The translations under genes were made by a program, and so were the position numbers. Below the pieces are notes generated by a model, which did not search any database, was not told the DNA's origin, and worked only from the letters and a program-made list of their open reading frames with translations. This document shows positions 30,022 to 49,176 of a stretch of DNA of 64,000 bases, in pieces. Location: contig JALIZF010001778.1 of NCBI GenBank assembly GCA_029948255.1, positions 62,001 through 126,000 of the forward strand, read 5' to 3'. Numbering within the stretch: position 1 is the first letter of the stretch; the number at the start of each line of letters is the position of its first letter. The stretch is from Telmatactis stephensoni (Eukaryota; Cnidaria; Anthozoa; Actiniaria; Isophelliidae).

Positions 30022-30533
30022 TAGTCCAGTCCCAGACTCTCTTTCTTGCCGCTCCAGGACTCGCGGACTGGAGAAAGAGAGTCCAGTATAACTTGCATGC
30101 GCATGTGCAAAATGAGCCAATCAGATAAAAAGTTTTGTTTCGAGAGCTTGCAATATGCAAATGTCAGTGTTTGGTAGTGGTAGTGATGCGTATCGAAAAA
30201 TTCACAAATACGTCTTTCACAACTGTCCATCCGTAAATGGCCTGTAACTGCTCAAACTTTGGTAAAAGATTATAGTTGGTTTTTCCAAGTGCATAGCTCA
30301 CTGAATCAACAAATGGCTTTCCGAAATGAGACTGATATCGTGTATACAAAACACTTTCTTCTTCAGCCATCTTGAATCATTAGACGACTTTATTCAGGAT
30401 TTGTAACCACGCGATCACCACATGAATGTGGTGATCGCGTGGTCACTAAGCTGACATGCGCATGCAAGTTATACTGGACTCTCTTTCTCCGCGAGTCCTG
30501 GAGCGGCAAGAAAGAGAGTCTGGGACTGGACTA
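30022..30533. mobile_element. Mutator-like (Pack-MULE type) non-autonomous element
   Basis: TAGTCCAGTCCCAGACTC at the left is repeated inverted at the right. The inverted repeats are about 80 bp and differ mainly by a five-base ACTGG duplication in the left arm. CTCAACTCG flanks the element at 30013-30021 and 30534-30542 and occurs once at the empty site in copy 1 (CCACTCAACTCGCTCAC). A 9-bp target duplication with long inverted repeats is typical of Mutator-like elements. The unique centre carries a minus-strand open frame with a gene-like start. Confidence 0.85.
30164..30370 (-). pseudogene. Gene fragment carried in the element (RecQ-like helicase N-terminus?)
   Basis: The frame starts MAEEESVLYTRYQSHFGK and continues through YNLLPKFEQLQAIYGW to KDVFVNF before losing sense. 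The pattern L-x-P-x-x-x-Q-x-x-A-I, then about ten residues and DVFV, resembles the Q motif and the strand before Walker A in RecQ-family helicases. The fragment ends before Walker A would appear. The family call is from memory of the pattern and is tentative. Confidence 0.4.
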
Positions 30534-30819
30534 CTCAACTCGCTCACTTGAACTTTCCCTCCAAATGATTTCTCCTATATAGGCGTTCCTGGATGTACTA
30601 GTGCCAGTTTTTTTTTCGTAAAGTGTACATTACCCGACATCATGTGACTCGTTAATCATTTCCAGGTAACGACTCCATGTAAGGACGACTTCTAATGTCC
30701 TGAGGTTTATAAGGGCATATCAAAGTCCGTCGCGTAGTGTCCTGACGAACTATACTTAGTAAGGACAACTTGTATTGTCCTGAGCTTTTGTGATGGTGCG
30801 CAATAAAATACGTGTACCT

Positions 30820-31060
30820 AAAGTAGATGTAGCGATTGTAGTTAGTGTAGCACTTGTAGTAAGTGTAGTATCTGTAGCAGGGGTTGTACTAGTAGTAGGG
30901 TAGTAGGAGTAGGTGTAGTGGTTGTAGTTGGTGTAGCACCCGTTGTAGGTGTAGTACCTGTAGTATCTGTAGTAGCCCTAGTACAGCAGTTCCCATAGTA
31001 GGCAGTAGTGTACACGTAGTAGGTGTAGTACTTGTGGTAGGTGTACAATCCTGGACTAAT
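30820..31060. repeat. 9-bp minisatellite in dispersed repeat copy 2
   Basis: TGTAGTANN units homologous to 12600-12820, with local length differences. Confidence 0.8.
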
Positions 31061-31194
31061 TAGTTTGGGACAGGGTGGATTTTGTGCACCCCTGACCCTA
31101 ACAACACCCTCCCCCTCCCCCTCCGCTCAATGTTGGCTTTCAGTTGGGACTGGGAAAGACGGGTACATGTCCTGGTAACTGCAACATTGTTTGG

Positions 31195-31930
31195 AGGGGG
31201 AGGGGGGAGGAAAAAGCCGAGAATCAACGATATGATGTATTGGATGGTGGAAAATACGGTTTGGTACTTGATCTGTCCCAGACATTCTGACCAGAATTGT
31301 AGTTTCTGTAGTTCGTGTAGTACCTGTAGTATCTGTAGTACTTGTAGTATCTGTAGTGCGTGTAGTACCTGTAGCACCTGTAGTAGGAAGGCTGTGTACA
31401 CATAGTAAGTGTAGTATTTATACTAGGTGTAGTGGTTGTAGTTGGTGTAGCAGGCATGGTAAGCGTAGTAGCAGTAGTATCTGTAGTACCTATAGTTAGT
31501 GTAGTACTAGTAGTGAGTGTAGCTATAGTCAGTGCATGTGGTACCTGTACATGTAGTCGGTGTAGTATCGGTAGTAGGGTGTAGTAGGTGTAGTATATGT
31601 AGCACCTGTAGGAGGTATCTGTATTGCAGTTCCATTAGTAAGCGTAGTACATGTAGTAGTTGTAGTCAGTCTAGTATCTGTAGTCAGTGTAGTATCTGTA
31701 GCACCTATTGTATGGTGTAGTATCTATAGAATCTGTAGAGCCTGTAGTTGTAGGTGTTATACCTGTAGTGTAGTTCCAGTAGTAAGTGCAGTACATGTAG
31801 TACCTGTAGTCAGTGTAGTATCTATAGCACCTGTTGTAGGGTGTAGTATCTATAGTACATGTAGTACCTGTAGTAGGTGTTATATCTGTATAGTATAGTA
31901 CAAGTAGTAGGTGTAGTAGTATGTGGCAAC
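31195..31930. repeat. Extended TGTAGTANC minisatellite
   Basis: Perfect period-9 runs (TGTAGTACC, TGTAGTATC, TGTAGTACT and so on) from about 31300, degrading to about 31920, preceded by a G-rich stretch at 31193-31215. The frames over it (Cys-Ser on plus, Tyr-Tyr on minus) are repeat artefacts. Confidence 0.85.
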
Positions 31931-32039
31931 TCTTCTCATCTATGTAACTTGAATTCTTTCATTAGAAAGACTCGATTCATTCAGCTCAACTATAGGAGAC
32001 GGAGACTCTGCACGCGCCATTATAAAACCACAATGTGTG

Positions 32040-32420
32040 CCCCCGCAACATATGGGCTATTTTTACGTCTCTCCTTCAGTTACTTCGAGAACGAAGACTT
32101 TGTATAAAATCATTAACAAGCTTAGCGCTGTTCCTTTTGATCAATATCTATCTTATAATTTCACTAAAACTAGGCGTAATTATGATTTAAAGCTTATTGT
32201 ATATTCTCCTACTACTGATTGCTACAAGTTTTTCCACGTATACCATTGCTGCATGGAATGATCTTTCAGGTGTGACCGTTAGTTCTATACAATCGTTTGC
32301 AGTTTTTAAGAAAAACCATGAACAAGAAATCATCTAATTTATTTTAATTCAGTAGTACCGCCTTGGTGTAATGCATGTGAACAACTTTTCCAAGTAATAA
32401 ACAGAAACAGAAACAGAAAC
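32040..32420 (+). mobile_element. 3' end of a LINE (RT C-terminus and tail)
   Basis: The frame contains LYKIINKLSAVPFDQYLS and TKTRRNYDLKLI, and in a shifted frame AWNDLSGVTVSSIQSF. These are the C-terminal blocks of CR1/L2-type reverse transcriptase proteins. It ends AATAAACAGAAACAGAAACAG, a simple-repeat tail. Opposite in orientation to the LINE at 19.4 kb and only a truncated 3' fragment. Confidence 0.75.
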
Positions 32421-32822
32421 AGAAACGACTTTCACGTACATGAAGCTCACGATCGAAAAGCATTCCACATCACTTGACGCTCAGCCGTTGCCTCAGGCTA
32501 GTTTCCTGACTAAACACAAAATCACTAATAAGTAAATGTGACTTTCTGAACTGCCGAATAATTTCTTCATTTTGTTTTGTTGTTGTTATTTATTTCAGTT
32601 GAATGATGTTGCGTCAGGAGGCGCTACCGTGTTTGAAATAGCAGAATTGACTATACGACCATCAAAGGTTTGTTAAGACATTTATTTCACGCAGAAGTTT
32701 CTGTCGCTGCTTTAAATCATTGAAACAAACACCTTTTCAGAGCGAAGACTCTGATAATTTGTGATTCAACCAAGCGTTTTTGGTGTTGTTGTTTTGTTTT
32801 TGTTTAATTTTGGTTTGCTTTA

Positions 32823-32976
32823 ATTTGCTTTGCTTTGCTTTGCTTTGCTTTGCTTTGCTTTGCTTTGCTTTGCTTTGCTTTGCTTTGCTTTGCTTTGCTT
32901 TGCTTTGCTTTGCTTTGCTTTGCTTTGCTTTGCTTTGCTTTGCTTTGCTTTGCTTTGCTTTGCTTTGCTTTGCTTT
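32823..32976. repeat. TTTGC pentanucleotide microsatellite
   Basis: About 30 uninterrupted copies of TTTGC/GCTTT lie in the intron between the two prolyl-hydroxylase exons. Open frames across it in both directions are artefacts. Confidence 0.95.
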
Positions 32977-33076
32977 TGTTAGAAACAAATCGCACCATGT
33001 ACTGGGACTGGGTCATAATTATTGAATTCAAATTTGTCATTTTTCAGGGCGATGCGGCATTCTGGTACAACCTAAA

Positions 33077-33311
33077 GGCGGTGTCACACGAGACGATTTT
33101 TAACGACGATTTTCAGCGCAACGGCCGGCGTTGCGTTAAAAATCTTTCTCGTGTAACATGACACTTGGAACGACTTTCCCCGCAATTTTCGCTTTGGCAA
33201 CGCGTTGCGAGTTTTTGAATCCAACTCAGAATCTCGCAACGCAAAATATTGCAAGTTGTTGCAACGTTGCGCGGAAAATCGTCGTTAAAAATCGTCTCGT
33301 GCAACACCACC
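33077..33311. mobile_element. MITE inserted in the prolyl-hydroxylase exon
   Basis: GGCGGTGTCACACGAGACG followed by TTTTTAACGACGATTTT is inverted at the right, ending CACCACC. It is flanked by CTAAA at 33072-33076 and 33312-33316. Removing the element restores the codons for N-L-K-R-S in the host exon. Confidence 0.8.
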
Positions 33312-33381
33312 CTAAAAAGATCATGTGAGGGCGATTACTCCACGCTGGGTGCCCTGTGTTATATATGCGGAAACAAATGAG

Positions 33382-34204
33382 GTAAGAACGACGAACTGAC
33401 TCAATTAAATGTGTAGCTCGAGTGACTGTACAATCACGAACATAGCTAGGAGAATTCCAGGGAACGTGGATTAACAACTTCTTCTCCAATCCCCTCCCCC
33501 TCCCTTCTAGTTTCCCCTTGTAATCACTTGAAATCGTACGTGCAAGAAAAAGTAAAACTCGTTTAACAAGTTCTTACGTGCGATTTTACTACAAAATGAT
33601 ATTTCTATTAAGAATTTGAATAAAAAAACTTACAGACATATGCTTTAAAAGCTCGTGTCTTTGGCGCTGGCACAGGTTCTTTATTAGTACGGGATTCCCT
33701 ATACTAGCAGAGACTCAGCAGATTAGGGTTAGGGTTTCACGAGATTTTCTTGTCCTCTTGCGACTCTTGCCCAACTAGACTTGAAAATACAACTGATGAA
33801 ACCCTAAGTGATAAAGTTTATTAAATCTCTAAATGTACAACTTTCAGTTGAGTTAAGATATTTGCATTGTAAACGAGATACTAACTTTGCTGACATTTCA
33901 AATCTTCGCCCTTTGTCTGAATAATCATCGAGATCTGCTTTAGGACTACTCTTAAATAGCAAATGTGATTACCAGTTGCAAACCTTCATCCAGCAGTAGA
34001 AAATAAAGATCCATACTAAAATACAGCATAACTTCTTCACGTTACAAAGGAGCTCGATGGACCTAAAATGCATATTTTTAACGCAACTTTGTTTATCTTT
34101 CTTCAAAATACTCGTTTTTGATTGGTTCCTCTATATCCCCAAGGATTTGGGACAAACATATTACATCATAATAAAACTTCGCCGAATAGACTACCCCGAT
34201 TAGA
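33382..34204. other. Intergenic, nothing identified
   Basis: AT-rich with no recognised exon. A short TTAGGGTTAGGG motif at about 33724 is too short to be an interstitial telomere block. Confidence 0.4.
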
Positions 34205-34330
34205 CATTAAAATTATTAAGTGTCTAGGTAGCGCAGCGGTCTAAGGTGATATCTAAAGGTATGGATTAGGGTCCGGATATCGTCTCCCTCCCTGGCCTTC
34301 GGGCTAACACCGGGATAGCGTGGATGGGGC
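34205..34330 (+). mobile_element. tRNA-derived SINE-like head
   Basis: TAGCGCAGCGGTCTAAGG fits a polymerase III A box (TRGCNNAGYNGG). GGGTCCGGATATCGTC further on is only a weak B-box candidate. The downstream sequence is not recognised, so the end is uncertain. Confidence 0.35.
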
Positions 34331-34984
34331 CGAAATCTTCATCCGTAACGTAAGTCGATTCGATGTCTCAGCTTCCTTGAATGTCTCGGGAGAATCGTCC
34401 CAAAATTTAATTTTTCCTTTTTATATTTTTCAGTTAAATAATCATTTCTACTTTGTGTCCGGGGGGTGCATATGGTTCGAGTCGTTTTGGGGGCGAATCC
34501 TTTTTCTTTTTTCTTTTTTTCGCTCTTTTTCTATAACTTTTTCTTTTTTTACCTGTATATCCTTACTACTTATTGTCTTGCTACGGATACTAATGTTTTT
34601 ACCTTTACTTTTTAATTATTTTGGATCGTTCATAAATTGATTGAGATTGATTAATATTCATGATTATTAATATATGGATATCGTTTAATTTCTCTATATT
34701 TCTTAATATCGTGCGCTTTTTATGAGTTTTGCAATTTTAATCAAATTTCTAATACATTACATTTAATATCTTTATATAAATCTAATGTATCATGCATGGT
34801 AAGACTAAACAGAATTCAGGGATTCCCTAATTGCCTAATTCCCTAAGGACCTCCGCGTTGATTCGACAATCAGTTTGTCTCTCTTTTTACGATCCATGCT
34901 AGGACCGTCATGGCTTAGCTTTGATGGAGTCAGCTTTGCTGTTTTTGTCCACCAACTGGTTTTACATCACTCTATCAGTATGCG
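34331..34984. other. AT-rich intergenic sequence
   Basis: Contains T-rich simple sequence (34500-34560) and no recognised exon. It may include the body of the preceding SINE-like unit. Confidence 0.35.
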
Positions 34985-35264
34985 CACAGGTAGCCCAAGC
35001 TCACTGTTAGTGTTGGTTTGCTATAGAATATATGTGACTTAATTAAATCTTCATTTCTTACCTTGAATCACAATAAAATCCCTTGAAACTTGCATGGTGT
35101 CCTTTTGATGTACTGCATTACCGCCTGGCTGAGTGTGAGCGAGTTTCGTTCAGTTTAAGATAGCTTTTTCCCCACCTTGTGATTGAAGGTAAGAAATGAA
35201 GATTTAATTAAGTCACATATATTCTATAGCAAACCAACACTAACAGTGAGCTTGGGCTACCTGT
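34985..35264. mobile_element. Foldback element with about 90-bp arms
   Basis: CACAGGTAGCCCAAGCTCAC through ATTTCTTACCTT is repeated inverted to GTGAGCTTGGGCTACCTGTG. The arms appear almost perfect. One arm tip also occurs alone at 36409-36428 (CAGCTTGGGCTACCTGTGG). Confidence 0.8.
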
Positions 35265-35277
35265 GGTATGCGTAGCT

Positions 35278-35575
35278 ATGATCTTGTACTTCTGGGGAAT
35301 CGCTCCTTATCGAAGGTCGTACTATTGTTGCCGCAGGTGGGATCTCCCAGGACCTACACGTCCATTGCCCTTTATTGGTCAGTTGTTGGATATCATAAAA
35401 TGCAAAGGACAATACTTGTGTTTTTAATGAATACTACAAGAAATATGTTCGTTTGTTTATCACATGTGAGTTGAGTTTGTTTCAAGGAAGCCCGTGGTTA
35501 TAGTAGCAGATCCTGAAATGCTAAAAGACATTTTTGTGAAGGAATTTCAGTGCTTGCATGATCGCCCGCGCGGTA
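35278..35575 (+). pseudogene. Cytochrome P450 (clan 3-like) N-terminal pseudogene
   Basis: From an ATG at 35278 the frame reads ILYFWGIAPYRRS, then WDLPGPTRPLPFIGQLLDII. The Pro-Gly-Pro hinge before P-L-P-F-I-G is the conserved N-terminal turn of microsomal P450s. The frame stops at about 35436, but homology continues in other frames: FNEYYKKY and KPVVIVADPEMLKDIFVKEF. The order and wording fit CYP3-type enzymes. At least two frameshifts and truncation at about 35575 make it non-functional. No intron is visible, so a retrocopy fragment is possible. Confidence 0.7.
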
Positions 35576-35674
35576 ATGTATGATAGCATGGAACCTCTTT
35601 AAAGCGGACACTAAAACAAAGAAAAGTGTCCGTAATATAGAGGTGTCCGTAATATAGAGGTTTCCTTTACAAAT

Positions 35675-35930
35675 AATAATAATAACTGTATTTGTTTAAA
35701 CAGGATGACTTTTGCAGCTAATTAAGAGCTGATGTGGCCGGCCTGTTTTCTCTCACACTCACTACCTCTACATTAAATGATTTTGCAAACATTGCTTAAC
35801 TCACATGTTGATTTTTGCTGAGGGAGGAAAAACCGGAGAAAAAACCCTCGTGGCATGGTAGAGAACAACACATCAAACAAATTCAACTCACATATGATCT
35901 GAGCGCTCGAGCTGGGACTCGAATCCCTTT
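35675..35930 (-). mobile_element. SINE with tRNA-like head and LINE-like tail
   Basis: On the minus strand the head has GGGATTCGAGTCCC (B-box-like) and the tail ends in TTATTATTATT. The segment CACATCAGC...AGCTG just before the tail resembles the 3' end of the LINE at 19383-22860. The middle matches the SINE at 10815-11035. Confidence 0.55.
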
Positions 35931-36472
35931 CCTTTGTTTTCGTTGTTTGCGAAGTATCGCAGAATGTTATCCTTCATCGAACTTAAAATAGACTATAGTA
36001 AGAGGATAAAATATACATTGTGCAAGTACAAAATAAATATATCAGCGTTGTATAAGGGACCGGTCATTATTTACAGGGAGGGGGGAGGGGTGGGGTCTGG
36101 TGCAAATGAAAAAGTAACTGCTCAGTGTTTGATGGCTCCTCCCCCTTTCTACATTCGTGCACACATAACATTCTTAGGTACAGAGTGAGCGTAAAAATCT
36201 GTGCCCCCGACTATTTGCACCGTTTTAAAAAACGGCTGTAACTAAATTATAAGAGAGGGGAAAAATTAAAAAACGGCTAAATCGAAAAATTAACAACACA
36301 GTACGAAAGGAGAGTTTATTCAAACGTTTCACGACTGTATTTGCCATTTTTGATATTTTTATTGAGTAAAATTCATCTTCTCCATACATTCTCTAAAAAA
36401 AATTATATCAGCTTGGGCTACCTGTGGTTAGCTCTCGTCGTTATTACCCACAAATCCTTGCCGGAGTTGAAG
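35931..36472. other. Intergenic sequence upstream of MCM7
   Basis: Bases 36057-36200 include G-rich repeat debris (GGGACCGGTCATTATT) and 36409-36428 is a solo tip of the foldback at 34985. No exon is recognised. Confidence 0.4.
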
Positions 36473-36485
36473 TTTTCGCGCCAAA
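36473..36485. promoter_or_regulatory. E2F-type site upstream of MCM7
   Basis: TTTTCGCGCCAAA is a full palindromic E2F/DP consensus, about 100 bp upstream of the MCM7 start codon. E2F control of MCM genes at G1/S is well known in animals; use of this site is inferred. Confidence 0.65.
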
Positions 36486-36584
36486 TTTGTCACATGCTCA
36501 TTTTCATGCAGAATTCGGTTTGGTGAGGAAGCTGTTTGGTGAGAAAGTTTTACTCGATTTTTGACAAAACCAAAAGCCTTAACT

Positions 36585-46151
<9,567 letters not shown>

Positions 46152-46387
46152 GAATGCTGTAGACATCCTTGGCATTAAAACTGGTTCACATTTGTAATAT
46201 GCACAAGCAACATGCTGCTCAGTAACATCAAACCCTAGACTGTGGGTAACTTTCCTCAATGTTGCATTGAACACTAGTTTCACGATTTGCAGACCATGGC
46301 AAAAGTTGCTGCAGCAGAATTAGAATGCATGTTTGCTTTCTGAAAATTGTACAAGAACATGTGTAAATGACAGTTGTGTGTACTTAA

Positions 46388-46605
46388 GGTGCAGTTATAC
46401 AGATAACAAAATCGTGCAACATTTTGCATATTGTTGCATTGCAAGTTGCAGAGCAATGTTGCTCATATTACCACCCCACACATGACAAATTTTGTCACAA
46501 AAAGTAGAAAGGATTTCTATTTCATGCAACATGAGCAACATTGCTCTGCAACTTGCAACACGTGCAAAATGTTGCACGATTTTGTTGCCCGTATTACCAC
46601 ATCTT
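46388..46605. mobile_element. Foldback element in the MCM7 3' UTR
   Basis: AACAAAATCGTGCAACATTTTGCA is approximately inverted as TGCAAAATGTTGCACGATTTTGTTG, and GTTGCAGAGCAATGTTGCTCAT pairs with the matching inner arm. It lies between the MCM7 stop and the poly(A) signal, so it would be transcribed. Confidence 0.7.
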
Positions 46606-46898
46606 TACATTACAGCTGTGAACTAGGTTTTATAGTTGCATTGCCACTGTATTTGTAAAAAGTGAACTTTGGTTCTTGTATTTAAACTTTACCATTGTAT
46701 GACATAATTTACAATGTAGGAATGTTTCAGTGCTTTGTTAGCAATAGTATTTCTGAAGCTACAACTCTTTTCTTTTGTATTTTAATTTTTTCTTAACATG
46801 TTTCAATCTGTAAGTCATTTGTGAAAGTTATAATCTTAACTAAATGTAGTGAATATGTAAAGCTTAGATAGATGTGTTAATCAAAATTTGAATGTCCA

Positions 46899-46904
46899 AA
46901 TAAA
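46899..46904 (+). terminator. Candidate poly(A) signal of MCM7
   Basis: AATAAA lies about 750 bp after the stop codon. I see no earlier canonical AATAAA between the stop and this position. Confidence 0.5.
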
Positions 46905-49176
46905 CCATGATTTCACTACTTATCAAATGGTCTTTAAATGTGGCAAGTCACTGCCATGTCAGTAGCAGGCCAAAAAGGCAACCACTTCGGGAATTTGAAA
47001 AAGTGGCTGGAGCTGGAGACTGGCTGCCTAGAGAATGTGCTCTCTTAAGTTACCATTGAAGAAACTGACAATTGCAGTCTTGCCCACAGAAAAACAGAAA
47101 AAATTATTTGACCATTTCAATTCTACACAAGTTACTATATTTCATTTTATATATTGCTGTATAATCTGTTGTTTAGTCCTTGTATTGTTGTATGGTACAT
47201 TTTACTTATATTTCTAATATTTACATGGGGTTGAATTGCTATAATCAACAGCATTTTGAGTATCTTGAATCACCATAACATTGCCATCATTGAGACTTGA
47301 CTGACAGTATATTCAGAGTCGAGGCATAAAAATGGGAATTAGGTCCCGTTACACAGTGCAATTTTTTGTGCAACTCATCTTGCAGTGGAATTCAGAGACA
47401 GTTGCAGAAAACATTGCAGAGTAATGGCACCTGAATGCTTTAGATCAAATATCCTATATAGACTACTTGCACTGATATAATTCCAATCCAGTTCAATTTG
47501 GACGACAAAAATTGTTCCTCTTGAGTGTTGAAAACGTTTCTTATGCAAAACATTTGTTTCACCCTCTAAATTGAACTGAACAGGGAACTGACTTCAAGGG
47601 TCTAAATATGGGAGTATACGATATAACTGAGAATGGCGTCCTTAATTCACACACTGGAAAAACCACATCTTCAGCTGACAGCTGCCACACTTGCACTACC
47701 TGAATTTCGATTGTGGTCTAAATTAATGACTGGTAATCATGAACCAATGGCCAGCCATATTTTGAAGCTTGATAGTTTCCTAAATTTTTACCTTCCATGA
47801 CCCAAATGTTCTTTTTTTGAATTCTATGACGACTTCCCATGTCTCCGTGTAACCTGGGTGTCTTGTGAAGAGGGGAAACAAAGAAAAATCAATGAAGAAA
47901 ACTTAATCAATTGCACAGTATGTATAACACCATTATTGTTTTATTACAGTGAAATATTTGACATTCATTTGCTGATAAGTAAGCAGCCATACTTCTGCAA
48001 CAATCGAATTCTCTGTACAACATATTCAATTTTTGAATATCTTGTTTTGTGAAAAAATTGAAAAATACAACTTATAAATACACTTTCTGCTATAAAAATA
48101 TACAGTTGCAAAAATATAACTGCTTTAATATATAAGCATTGCTAGACTAAGCTGATGCAATGGTTATGAACAATAATGGCTCACTTCAACATTGTCAAAG
48201 TCATAATGGAGTTCTTTGAACTAAACAATACAAAAGAACCTTAAGCCTGGTTTTCATGAGCGAGGGAAGTAGAAGTGGAGGTATCAGAAAACATTGTAAT
48301 GCATTGTTCATTGTCTTCTGTAATGCACTAGTCATTGTCATCACTCAAAAAATTCACATTCAAAGAGTTTGCAGAATATTTCTGCTTTCGTATGTCATGA
48401 AAACACTACACCGTATTTTTCGACATTTCTTTGCTATATAATTCATTACTACTAATACCTTTGCTAATACCATGACTAGAAAAACTAGCATAGCTTAAAA
48501 AAACTGTGGAAAGAGTCTGGAATTGTAGGGGGGAAAACATGCATAAGGCCTATTAACTACTAATTAAGATCACAATGCGTGATCTATAGTACGAGTAGAA
48601 CATCTAGAAACATTTCTTACACTGTAATATAGTTGATTCATCTTCACCTATACTTAATTAACGTGCATTCCATTTCGTGAAAATAATGGCAACATCACTG
48701 TAACAAGAAATATACAATGCATATGAACTACTACTGAAGTGAACTACGCGCATACTACTTTGCGGGGAATTTTGCAAGTTATAAGTTGTATTTGAAAAAT
48801 TAGCGATTAAAAATGAAACAGTGAGATTCTTTAGCGAAAACGTCATTGCTTTATATCGCTTATTTTTCAATACGTTTCTGCAATCATTACTTGTGAGATT
48901 TCAAAAATGGTTTCTAGAGTTACTGGAATTTTCGCGCATTTGTTTTCAGGTGCTTCTGTTCTAAGAAGCTGTTTTCATTGTTTTCACTTTATCTTGAACG
49001 TTGTTACTAACAATTCCTCTGTGTACATTATCGTCTACATTTCCAATCATTTGCCCTCCTGAGTTTTATGTGTTGGAAGTACATTATTAGCTGTTTTTCA
49101 CGGGTATTGCTACGCGTTTTTGTGTTGATCGTTAGCGTCATTTATCGTCAATCAATAGCTAGCGATTTTCGCCTTT
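46905..49176. other. Convergent intergenic region and 3' UTRs
   Basis: This lies between the ends of MCM7 (+) and RANBP2 (-). Bases 47343-47400 carry a CCGTTACACAGTGCAATTTTTT piece like the 4297-4710 MITE end, and 48239-48260 an arm of the hairpin at 11404. No credible coding exon is recognised; the open frames are short. Confidence 0.5.

Larger units (their letters stand above)
29812..31190. repeat. Dispersed repeat family, copy 2 (interrupted)
   Basis: Same order as 12060-12972, with the Pack-MULE-like element at 30022-30533 and a longer 9-bp minisatellite. The flanks differ from copy 1 on both sides, so it is a dispersed repeat rather than part of the large duplication. Confidence 0.75.
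32599..33381 (+). pseudogene. Prolyl 4-hydroxylase alpha-subunit fragment (two exons, MITE-split)
   Basis: Exon 32599-32667 (TTTCAG before, GTTTGT after) reads LNDVASGGATVFEIAELT ending RPSK. Exon 33048-33381 opens GDAAFWYNLK and, after the MITE at 33077-33311, continues RSCEGDYSTLGALCYICGNK then TGA. GGATVF, FWYNL and EGDYST are signature stretches of the catalytic domain of collagen-type prolyl 4-hydroxylase. Where the family has the second iron-binding His (R-H-A-A-C-P), this copy has L-G-A-L-C-Y, and the following Trp codon is TGA. With the insertion, these make it a dead fragment. No other exons are seen near it. Confidence 0.75.

Noticed and set aside
31224..31720. Cys-Ser and Thr-Tyr repeat ORFs resembling structural proteins
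   Set aside because: They follow the 9-bp minisatellite and occur on both strands; no start context, signal peptide or splice support.
32737..33161. Open frames of Leu-Cys-Phe-Ala or Lys-Gln-Ser-Ala repeats
   Set aside because: They are translations of the TTTGC microsatellite in an intron.
33720..33740. TTAGGGTTAGGG motif as an interstitial telomere sequence
   Set aside because: Only about two and a half units; too short to support a telomere-derived block.
34320..34640. 106-codon ORF with phenylalanine-rich hydrophobic end
   Set aside because: It runs from SINE-like sequence into T-rich simple sequence; hydrophobicity comes from composition.
47633..47800. A 55-codon open frame starting MASLIHTLEKPHLQ
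   Set aside because: No recognisable domain, no splice or promoter support, and it lies in the repeat-rich convergent intergenic region.
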